This document shows positions 1-6,574 of a DNA stretch of 22,040 bases, piece by piece. A program made the translations under genes and the position numbers. The stretch's first letter is position 1. Each line of letters begins with the position of its first letter. The DNA comes from a virus, in IMG/VR virus record IMGVR_UViG_3300009550_000071, positions 1-22,040 of that record. One strand, written 5' to 3'. The notes below the pieces were generated by a model. The model saw only the letters and a list, made by a program, of their open reading frames with translations. It made no database searches and was not told where the DNA came from.

Positions 1-1839
1 AGGTCCACCAGAACCTGTAGCACCTTGAACACCTTGGTTGCCTTGGTTACCTGTTGGACCAGTGGGTCCAGTAGGACCAGTAGGACCAGTGGGTCCAGTT
101 GAACCACCAGGTCCACCAGCACCTTGAACACCTTGGTTTCCTTGAGCACCCTGGCGACCTTGATTACCTTGTGGACCTGTAGAACCCGTAGAACCCTGGC
201 GACCTTGATTACCTTGAGGACCTGTTGAACCAGTGGCACCCTGGACACCCTGATTACCTTGAGGACCTGTTGAACCAGTGGCACCCTGGACACCTTGGTG
301 ACCTTGGTTACCTTGAGGACCTTGGGCACCAGTGGCACCTTTCATAATAAACTCTACAACTAATTCTTCACCATTAGAAGGTATTGATCCTGAAAGTCCA
401 AATGCATCATATCTAGTAAATGTTCCAGAATTACCACCATTTTCATCACTAGTAACCCTAAATGTACCAAAAGTTGCATCACTATTAACATTGGATTTGA
501 TGAGAAGAAAACCTTTCTCAGAAGATGTTCCACTATCATCCCAAGTTTGTAGATAAGTCTCTTGGTCAACTCCCTCAGCATCAATATTGTGCAAAGCAAC
601 TCTACTAATACTACCAAAAATAGAGCTATTAAATCTTAATTCACCAGAAGCTACAGAAGTTTCTGTTGTATTACTATTAAATGTATATCTCAATCCACCC
701 TTATCTCCTTGATCACCTTGAGGACCTGTTGAACCACCAGGTCCACCAGAACCTGTAGCACCCTGAACACCTTGGTTACCTTGAGGTCCTGTAGGACCTG
801 TTGGACCTGTAGGACCTGTTGCACCTTGAACACCTTGGTTACCTTGTGGTCCTGTAGGACCTGTTGAACCACCGGCACCAGTAGCACCTTGAACACCTTG
901 AGCACCCTGGACACCTTGTGCTCCAGTATCTCCTTTTGTGCCAGTTCTGGCAAAGGTGACAATTATATCTTCACTATTACTAAAGGAAGTAGCACCAGAA
1001 ACATATGAAACATTTACTTTATGATAACCAGATGCTTCCGTGTTTGTTCCACTAATGGTAAATAGAGCAAAATCTCCTGCGTTGAGTCTATTGGAAACTC
1101 TGACGTGCCCCTTGACAGTAGATGTGCTGTCATCAATTGTTCTTAAGAATGCCTGAATATCATTACCACCGTCATCTTCATCGTCAATATACATCACTGT
1201 CGCTGAAGACAGTGTACCATTATTAAATCTTAAATTTCCCTGTCCAGGATCAGAGTCTGTGGTTGAAGTGCTAAAGGTATAATCAAAAGTTGCTCCACCA
1301 AAGTTTCCATCGGCACCTTGAGGTCCAGTAGGACCTGTTGAACCACCAGGTCCACCAGAACCTGTAGCACCTTGAACACCTTGATGTCCTTGAGCACCCT
1401 GAACACCCTGATTACCTTGAGGACCTGTAGATCCAGTGGCACCCTGGACACCCTGAGCACCCTGAACACCCTGGTTTCCTTGTGGACCAGCAGCACCATC
1501 ATCACCTTGAGGACCTGTTGAACCACCAGGTCCACCAGAACCTGTAGCGCCTTGGACACCTTGATTACCTTGAGGACCAGCAGCTCCATCGTCACCTTGA
1601 GGTCCAGTAGGACCAACTACACTAGAGTCAGCACCCGTAGCACCTTGAACACCCTGATGTCCTTGAGCACCTTGAGCACCTTGAACACCTTGGTTTCCTT
1701 GTGATCCAGTCGTGCCTTGAAAACCTTGATTTCCAGCACTAACTATACGAATCCAAGATGAACCATCAAATTGCCACTTAGTTCCATTTTCTTCATGGAT
1801 ATCATTATTTGATGGACTATTAGGAAAATTTAGTGCCAT
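1..1839 (-). CDS. Collagen-like virion/tail-fibre protein (3' end outside window)
   Basis: The frame is open from the ATG at 1839 to the left edge (613 codons, no stop), so the C-terminus is missing. After about 35 non-repetitive residues it runs into Gly-X-Y repeats of the type [13 protein letters not shown]. Two non-collagen domains of roughly 120 residues interrupt the repeats, at about residues 176-295 and 379-500. They resemble each other: both begin YTF then a short loop and LRFN, carry DD-rich loops, and end just before a new collagen block, so they look like a duplicated beta domain acting as a spacer or knob. The product is probably a trimeric fibre or whisker on the virion; no receptor-binding tip is visible because the end is cut off. 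A late-promoter-like octamer lies 17 nt upstream. Proline is mostly at the X position and Gln/Thr/Ala at Y. The assignment to a collagen-like phage protein is firm; the exact virion location is inferred. Confidence 0.85.
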   Translation of the reverse strand, partial: MALNFPNSPSNNDIHEENGTKWQFDGSSWIRIVSAGNQGFQGTTGSQGNQGVQGAQGAQGHQGVQGATGADSSVVGPTGPQGDDGAAGPQGNQGVQGATGSGGPGGSTGPQGDDGAAGPQGNQGVQGAQGVQGATGSTGPQGNQGVQGAQGHQGVQGATGSGGPGGSTGPTGPQGADGNFGGATFDYTFSTSTTDSDPGQGNLRFNNGTLSSATVMYIDDEDDGGNDIQAFLRTIDDSTSTVKGHVRVSNRLNAGDFALFTISGTNTEASGYHKVNVSYVSGATSFSNSEDIIVTFARTGTKGDTGAQGVQGAQGVQGATGAGGSTGPTGPQGNQGVQGATGPTGPTGPTGPQGNQGVQGATGSGGPGGSTGPQGDQGDKGGLRYTFNSNTTETSVASGELRFNSSIFGSISRVALHNIDAEGVDQETYLQTWDDSGTSSEKGFLLIKSNVNSDATFGTFRVTSDENGGNSGTFTRYDAFGLSGSIPSNGEELVVEFIMKGATGAQGPQGNQGHQGVQGATGSTGPQGNQGVQGATGSTGPQGNQGRQGSTGSTGPQGNQGRQGAQGNQGVQGAGGPGGSTGPTGPTGPTGPTGPTGNQGNQGVQGATGSGGP

Positions 1840-1856
1840 TATCTACACTTTTTGAT

Positions 1857-1864
1857 TATTTATC
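1857..1864 (-). promoter_or_regulatory. Late-promoter-like octamer GATAAATA
   Basis: On the minus strand this reads GATAAATA, matching the NATAAATA pattern of T4-type late promoters in cyanophages. It sits 17 nt before the ATG of the collagen-like gene at 1839, just after the stop of the short upstream ORF. Assignment rests on motif and position only. Confidence 0.5.
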
Positions 1865-1868
1865 TGCC

Positions 1869-2036
1869 TCATACCTCTGTAAGATTTATCTTATATTTTT
1901 TATTATTAAGTCTATTGATTAAATACAAATCCTCAGCACCCTCTACAAACTCCCAATCCCCAGTGGTATTGTCTATAGTGTTATTGGTTGAATTTTTTAG
2001 ACGGAAAATATTATCACTAAAAGACTTGACTCCCAC
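1869..2036 (-). CDS. Short ORF without ATG, 55-residue protein of unknown function
   Basis: The 214-bp gap between the oxygenase and the collagen-like gene is not empty. On the minus strand a frame is open from just after an in-frame TAA at 2058-2060 to a TGA at 1869-1871. It has no ATG. GTG at 2036 (55 aa) is the best start; ATT at 2046-2048 would give 59 aa. The product looks like a real folded protein: alternating hydrophobic/polar strands, an acidic-aromatic segment GDWEFVEGAEDLYLINR, and a basic strand ending KKYKINLTEV. I have the impression that similar short endings occur in other cyanophage proteins but cannot confirm it. An ACTAAATA promoter-like octamer lies 28 nt upstream of the GTG. 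There is no good ribosome binding site, so this could also be the 3' remnant of a longer gene that lost its beginning. Confidence 0.5.
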   Translation of the reverse strand: MGVKSFSDNIFRLKNSTNNTIDNTTGDWEFVEGAEDLYLINRLNNKKYKINLTEV

Positions 2037-2053
2037 AGTAAAATAAATCGGTA

Positions 2054-2710
2054 TTAGTTATTTTTATTTAGTATACTATCAATCATATCTTTATTTTCCA
2101 CTCTCTGATGATGATACCATGCAGTAGCGATATACTTATTATTTTTTTTGACTCTACGTCCTCTATGCACAAACATCCAATTAGAGGGAAATATTACCAA
2201 TCTTCCAGTTTTAGGTGCAATCTTTTTACCATTACAAAATTCAGTCTCACCCTCATCAAAATCATCATTCAAATACCATATAAACGTTAATTCTCGCACA
2301 CCATGATAGGGATCAATTGTATAATCTTGATGCCAATCATAATGTCCACCAGGTTTATAAACTTTTACCATATACCCAGTGTCTGCAAAAAAATCGTTAC
2401 CATAGGAAAAGGAAAACCTCGCACTATTATTATCAGTTTGTATATCATCTTGATATTTTTTTAAGAACTGACTCATAGTAATAAAAAATATTTCATCCTC
2501 GTCTTTCCATTCTGACAAGTTACTAATTTTCAAATCAAAAGAACTTTTAAAATCAGGATCTGTTTCCTCAGATCCACCAAATACTCCTAGTTTTTTTCTA
2601 GGATCTTTATCTAATTTTTGACATACTGAATTGCAAAATTGTTCTGTAAGAGTATTGTCATATACTTTGATAAAACTATTAAAGGATAAATTAGGATCAG
2701 GTTTGAACAT
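2054..2710 (-). CDS. 2OG-Fe(II) oxygenase (prolyl 4-hydroxylase-like)
   Basis: This 218-aa protein is a 2-oxoglutarate- and Fe(II)-dependent dioxygenase. The double-stranded beta-helix core spans about residues 97-202. The iron-binding facial triad is visible as H127-x-D129 (in YDWHQDY) and H182 (in FVHRGRRV), and K192 in NNKYIATAW is in the usual place for 2-oxoglutarate binding. The order of elements (YKPGGHYDWHQD, then WYLNDDFDEGETEF, then FPSNWMFVHRG) is that of prolyl-hydroxylase-type enzymes, which hydroxylate proteins or small substrates. The start codon overlaps the end of the upstream 144-aa gene by 14 nt, indicating translational coupling. It lies between two collagen-like genes, which makes a virion-fibre substrate an attractive hypothesis, but such oxygenases also occur elsewhere in cyanophages without collagen genes. 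The family is certain; the substrate is unknown. Confidence 0.9.
   Translation of the reverse strand: MFKPDPNLSFNSFIKVYDNTLTEQFCNSVCQKLDKDPRKKLGVFGGSEETDPDFKSSFDLKISNLSEWKDEDEIFFITMSQFLKKYQDDIQTDNNSARFSFSYGNDFFADTGYMVKVYKPGGHYDWHQDYTIDPYHGVRELTFIWYLNDDFDEGETEFCNGKKIAPKTGRLVIFPSNWMFVHRGRRVKKNNKYIATAWYHHQRVENKDMIDSILNKNN
2065..2072 (-). promoter_or_regulatory. Late-promoter-like octamer ACTAAATA
   Basis: The minus strand reads ACTAAATA, one base away from NATAAATA. It lies inside the 3' end of the oxygenase gene, 28 nt before the GTG at 2036. The spacing is close to that of the TCTAAATA pair at the gp54-like/gp4 divergence, which weakly supports expression of the short ORF. In AT-rich DNA such a match can arise by chance. 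Confidence 0.25.
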
Positions 2711-3131
2711 TTAATCTCTCAATAACTTCAAAGTCGCCACTTTCCATAAAGAAAGGTCTTAATTCTGCCCACGGAATAACATAAAAATTACTTTTTGTAA
2801 CTCCACTGGATAATAATTTGTGTATTCTACGTCTCCCATCAATCATTCTATACTTATTATCATGAGGATTGTGTCCGGTTGTAACAATACCTGGATATTT
2901 TGTGTCAGATCTAGCATAACGTTCTCCTGACCAAGGTTGTGGAAAAAGATGTTTATCTCTCCACCCGATAGATTTTAATGAAATAGATTTTATCCTTTCT
3001 TCTGTTAACAAATGAAGAATATCTGACATAAAAATATAATGAATTTTTGTCAAATCTTCAGTAATACACCAATTACCAGATTTTGAATAATAACATGCTG
3101 TATGATAGGAATGATACCACTGTTTTTCCAT
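2697..3131 (-). CDS. Conserved phage protein with a ParB-N-like motif, function unknown
   Basis: This 144-aa protein has no signal peptide or membrane segment. Residues about 78-120 read as a ParB/sulfiredoxin-like N-terminal fold: YPGIV, then a loop, then YRMIDGRRRIHKLLSSG (94-110) and a beta strand FYVIPW. The MIDGRRRI element corresponds to the DG-x-RR/HR-I motif of ParB-N proteins, whose relatives bind nucleotide or act as nucleases or kinases. The first 70 residues are rich in aromatic and His residues and I do not recognise them. It is followed at once by the oxygenase (14-nt overlap), so the two are probably co-translated and may act together. A TATAAATG promoter-like element lies 16 nt upstream. 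The fold assignment is an inference from a short motif; no function is claimed. Confidence 0.6.
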   Translation of the reverse strand: MEKQWYHSYHTACYYSKSGNWCITEDLTKIHYIFMSDILHLLTEERIKSISLKSIGWRDKHLFPQPWSGERYARSDTKYPGIVTTGHNPHDNKYRMIDGRRRIHKLLSSGVTKSNFYVIPWAELRPFFMESGDFEVIERLNVQT

Positions 3132-3147
3132 AACACAAAATACTAAT

Positions 3148-3155
3148 CATTTATA
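3148..3155 (-). promoter_or_regulatory. Late-promoter-like octamer TATAAATG
   Basis: In the 29-bp gap after the 809-aa fibre gene the minus strand reads TATAAATG, one base from the T4 late consensus TATAAATA. It lies 16 nt before the ATG of the 144-aa gene, nearly the same distance as GATAAATA before the collagen-like gene at 1839. Confidence 0.45.
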
Positions 3156-3160
3156 TTATA

Positions 3161-5590
3161 CTACGTTTTCATAATATAGCAAAGCGCATAGTATGGTGGG
3201 AGGTTTGCATTATTACCAGATGATCCCTCCGATCCAGTGTTACTACTGCTGGCACCACTAGTAGTGGTAGTGCTAGCACCACCAGTGCTACTTATACTAG
3301 AACCACCAGAAGTACCACTTACACTGTGCGAGTGAGAACCAGTGGAATTACCAATATTCTGACTACCAGAGGGACTTGAGTTATTAGAATGAGCCCAACC
3401 ACTAAATCCGTCACTTTCTGAATCATAATATGGCGTAGAATAAGCACTGGTATGTTGGTGAGTACCACTACTACTAGTATCGTAACTACCAGCACCGTGA
3501 GTGTGACTCATACTGTGTGTATGACTCAAACTGTGAGTGTGAGTCATACTGTGAGTGTGAGAGACAACTATGGCATTAGCACTACCACCTTGAGCACCTA
3601 CACTATAAGTATCTCCAGCACCAATAACAAACCTATTTCTTAAATCAGGTGTGCTGTTAGAACCATTACATAAAGTCCAACCACTTGGAATTGCATTTGC
3701 TGCACCAGACCAAATAATAATCCCTCCAGTAGGAACTGATGAACCAGCTCCTCCAGTTGAACCTTGAACACCCTGGTTTCCTTGAGGACCGGTAGGACCA
3801 GCAGCACCATCATCACCTTGAGGACCTGTTGAACCACCAGGTCCACCAGAACCTGTAGCACCCTGAACACCCTGATGTCCTTGATTGCCTTGAGGACCTG
3901 GTACGCTTGAACCTGATCCAGTGGCACCCTGAACACCTTGATTACCTTGTGGTCCAGTGGGACCTGTTGAACCACCAGGTCCACCAGAACCTGTAGCACC
4001 CTGAACACCCTGATGTCCTTGAGCACCTTGAGGACCTTCTGAACCACCGGGACCACCAGAACCTGTAGCACCTTGGACACCCTGATGTCCTTGATTGCCT
4101 TGAGGACCTGGTACGCTTGAACCTGATCCAGTGGCACCCTGAACACCTTGATTACCTTGAGGACCTGCAGGACCATTAGCACCTTGAACACCTTGGTTTC
4201 CTTGAGGACCTGCAGGACCAGTAGCGCCTTGAACACCTTGATGTCCTTGAGCACCTTGAACACCTTGATTACCTTGTGGTCCAGTAGGTCCAGCAGGACC
4301 GTCATCACCTTGAGGACCTGTGGCACCATCATCACCTTGAGGACCAGCAGGACCAGCAGGACCATTAGCTCCTTGAACACCTTGGTTACCTTGAGGACCT
4401 GTGGGACCTGTTGGTCCAGTAGCACCCTGAACACCTTGATGTCCTTGAGCACCTTGAACACCTTGATTACCTTGAGGACCTGCAGGACCAGCAGCACCTT
4501 GAACACCCTGATGCCCTTGAGCACCTTGAGGTCCTTCTACATTTGAATCTGCACCTGTAGCACCTTGAACACCTTGATTACCTTGTGGTCCGGTGGCACC
4601 TGTAGCACCCTGGACACCTTGGGGACCAGCAGGACCAGCAGGACCATTAGCACCCTGAACACCTTGGTTTCCTTGTGGTCCTGCTGAACCGGTAGCACCT
4701 TGAACACCTTGATGCCCTTGATGCCCTTGAGCACCTTGAGGACCCGCAGGGATGTTAGTTAAATTAGAACCATCACCATAATAAAAGTTTGCTGTTACAA
4801 TACCAACAGAGAGAACTTTATCATTTGAAGAATTAGCAGCAGCAAGTGGATTAGTGGTTCCTATGCCAACATTCGTTAGAGTGTGAATACCAGCATTAGT
4901 GCTTATCCATCTACTACTACTACTAATTTCATCTAAAAGACCACCATTTGCATCAATCCACTGAGCACCATCACCATCGTTATAGTATATTTTGAGGCGA
5001 CCTGTATCACTTTCCCACCATAAATCACCAGAGTTAGGACTGGGTGGGGCATCATCAGATATAGTTACAGTTTCACTACCACCAGAAGTTTCTACCCACT
5101 GAGCACTATCAGCATCTACATAGTAAACATAAAGTTCACCGATATCAGTGTCCCACCATAAATCACCATTTACTGGTGCAGGAGATGTTGGTGGATTTTC
5201 GGATACCTTTACTCTAGCACTAGCAGCATCAATTCTGATGGTGGAAATAGTACCACTAGCGGTTGCAGTGACACCAGCACCAACAAAGTTAAGTTTTGAT
5301 ATACTATTAGCAACACCAATAAGAGTGCCTTCATCAAAAACACTGATACCACCTGGTTGTAATCCAGGTTGTTGTTGCCAATACCTATCATAAGTATCAC
5401 CATTTGGAATGGTAATTAGTTGAAAATATTGGTCGGATATTGGAACACTTTTTTCACCAGGAAATCCTAGATTTGGTTCTACTTCACCCGGAGACACATA
5501 AAGATGTCGGTCAGTATGTAGACCGGCATTATTGACAATCTTGACTCTACCACTAAGATATCTGTGCGTCGATTTTCTTGCGTCTGCCAT
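3161..5590 (-). CDS. Collagen-like tail fibre with tail-collar receptor-binding tip
   Basis: This is an 809-aa fibre protein. Residues 1-280 form the attachment half and contain a duplicated GDLWW module (about 141-167 and 188-213, each ending AQW) and a GIHTLTNVGIGTTNP segment. Residues about 283-616 are collagen-like Gly-X-Y repeats with short interruptions such as GSGSSVPG. Residues about 622-669 match the phage tail-collar domain (GGIIIWSG, IPSGWTLCNG, TPDLRNRFVIGAG). The tip carries HTH at 678-680, 684-686, 690-692 and 696-698, then HQH at 711-713 and HSH at 753-755, and ends PPYYALCYIMKT. HxH motifs near such tips bind metal in T4 gp37 and gp12. The role is most likely host recognition by a trimeric fibre. 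It starts 6 nt after the 322-aa gene ends. It shares near-identical collagen cassettes with the gene at the left edge. Confidence 0.88.
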   Translation of the reverse strand: MADARKSTHRYLSGRVKIVNNAGLHTDRHLYVSPGEVEPNLGFPGEKSVPISDQYFQLITIPNGDTYDRYWQQQPGLQPGGISVFDEGTLIGVANSISKLNFVGAGVTATASGTISTIRIDAASARVKVSENPPTSPAPVNGDLWWDTDIGELYVYYVDADSAQWVETSGGSETVTISDDAPPSPNSGDLWWESDTGRLKIYYNDGDGAQWIDANGGLLDEISSSSRWISTNAGIHTLTNVGIGTTNPLAAANSSNDKVLSVGIVTANFYYGDGSNLTNIPAGPQGAQGHQGHQGVQGATGSAGPQGNQGVQGANGPAGPAGPQGVQGATGATGPQGNQGVQGATGADSNVEGPQGAQGHQGVQGAAGPAGPQGNQGVQGAQGHQGVQGATGPTGPTGPQGNQGVQGANGPAGPAGPQGDDGATGPQGDDGPAGPTGPQGNQGVQGAQGHQGVQGATGPAGPQGNQGVQGANGPAGPQGNQGVQGATGSGSSVPGPQGNQGHQGVQGATGSGGPGGSEGPQGAQGHQGVQGATGSGGPGGSTGPTGPQGNQGVQGATGSGSSVPGPQGNQGHQGVQGATGSGGPGGSTGPQGDDGAAGPTGPQGNQGVQGSTGGAGSSVPTGGIIIWSGAANAIPSGWTLCNGSNSTPDLRNRFVIGAGDTYSVGAQGGSANAIVVSHTHSMTHTHSLSHTHSMSHTHGAGSYDTSSSGTHQHTSAYSTPYYDSESDGFSGWAHSNNSSPSGSQNIGNSTGSHSHSVSGTSGGSSISSTGGASTTTTSGASSSNTGSEGSSGNNANLPPYYALCYIMKT
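3497..3559 (-). repeat. 18-bp tandem repeat encoding the HTH ladder
   Basis: About 3.5 imperfect copies of an 18-bp unit (minus strand CACACTCACAGTATGAGT and variants) encode four HTH motifs spaced exactly six residues apart, residues 678-698 of the fibre. Several copies differ by synonymous or conservative changes, suggesting selection on the protein pattern. Confidence 0.8.
3867..4159 (-). repeat. 83-bp perfect direct repeat inside the collagen region
   Basis: Bases 3867-3949 are identical to 4077-4159 (offset 210 bp, 70 codons). The unit encodes collagen triplets plus the interruption GSGSSVPG. The perfect match over 83 bp, against diverged flanks, points to recent duplication or gene conversion. 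Confidence 0.8.
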
Positions 5591-5596
5591 ATTCTA

Positions 5597-6565
5597 TTAC
5601 GCCGTGGTATTTTCAAGAATACTTGCCAGGAATTCCATCTGAAGTGGCGCGACCAACCCACCAGCAGTTGAAACACCAACATAAACGGTGATGGTATTTG
5701 TAGTAGTAGATCCAATTCCAGTTTGAATACCAGCAACGGGATCTGTAGGTCTTGGATATGCGTGCTCTGTAGAATTATTATCTTGGGTGCAAGTAAATAT
5801 TAAAGAGGATGTGCCGATACTCACAGTATTAGAAGTCGTAAGACCATGAGAAGGCATAGTAAGAACTAAATTACCAGTCTTTCCACTATATTCTGCTGTG
5901 GTTGGTGTATATTTATCACCGTTATTGTCTGTGATGGACTCTGCTTTAGAACGCACAAAGTAGTGAATAGCAGGATTGAATACATGAACGTATCCAAGAG
6001 AACCGCCAATAAATGTAGTAAATGTTCTTGAGGTTCCCACATTATCAGTAATACTATCGACAGTGTAGGACTGTTGAGGATCTGGGAATATCGTTGTCGT
6101 AATACCTGTGCTTCCAAGACAAGTGAATGCAAGTCCAGCAAGAGTAACTTGATCTCCTGCCTCAAATCCATGTGGGTCCATGGTCGTGACAGTTGCCACA
6201 CCAGCGGGTTCATGGTATTTTACATCATAAACTGTTCCCACACCAGTCTGTGTTGCGGTCAAGAACAACCTATCAAATGTGGTGGCAGTTTTTTCTAATA
6301 CTAATCTACCATCAATCAAGATGGCAGCATCATTAGGTGGAATTTCAATGTCCTTAATGACTCTAATATCTCTCTGATTGCCCGTGCTTCTTGATTCTCT
6401 TCTATGAATTAAAGTTGCTGTTGGATAAGTTCCGACTCCAACATTAGCAACTTGTGCGTACAGCAAAATCGCAGATGTCCCTGTAGGAACCTCGTAAAGT
6501 TTTTGCTCTCCTGGTGCGACAGGGACAGCAAGTGTAAGAAACTTATTGACTGGTGCGACTGCCAT
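5597..6565 (-). CDS. Virion structural protein with duplicated beta domain
   Basis: This is a 322-aa all-beta-looking protein without signal peptide or membrane helices. Residues 1-105 form one domain (strand-rich, with RDIRVIKDIEIPPNDAAILI). Two related modules follow: about 120-188 (VTTMDPHGFEAGDQVTL, then AFTC) and about 230-308 (VLTMPSHGLTTSNTVSI, then IFTC), each ending in a Thr-rich strand. This looks like an internal duplication. Proteins of this type lie next to fibre genes in T4-like cyanophages, so it is probably a baseplate-peripheral or fibre-connecting component; I cannot match it to a named T4 protein. It begins 9 nt after the 1108-aa gene ends. A GGAGG about 14 nt upstream, inside the end of that gene, can serve as its ribosome binding site. 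Confidence 0.7.
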   Translation of the reverse strand: MAVAPVNKFLTLAVPVAPGEQKLYEVPTGTSAILLYAQVANVGVGTYPTATLIHRRESRSTGNQRDIRVIKDIEIPPNDAAILIDGRLVLEKTATTFDRLFLTATQTGVGTVYDVKYHEPAGVATVTTMDPHGFEAGDQVTLAGLAFTCLGSTGITTTIFPDPQQSYTVDSITDNVGTSRTFTTFIGGSLGYVHVFNPAIHYFVRSKAESITDNNGDKYTPTTAEYSGKTGNLVLTMPSHGLTTSNTVSIGTSSLIFTCTQDNNSTEHAYPRPTDPVAGIQTGIGSTTTNTITVYVGVSTAGGLVAPLQMEFLASILENTTA

Positions 6566-6574
6566 CTTATGTTA

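Noticed and set aside
1852-2046. Plus-strand ORF of 64 codons in the gap before the collagen gene
   Set aside because: It is antisense to all neighbours and its translation is not convincing; the minus-strand frame of the same segment gives a more protein-like sequence.
3640-4734. Long alternative-frame ORFs (Val/Leu/Lys-rich on minus, Thr/Ser/Leu-rich on plus) across the collagen regions
   Set aside because: They arise because the 9-bp Gly-X-Y codon periodicity keeps stops out of other frames; composition is monotonous and the real frame contains the recognisable fibre domains.
3840-4750. Possible CRISPR array in the repeated region
   Set aside because: Repeats are in-frame collagen codons without unique spacers of fixed length.
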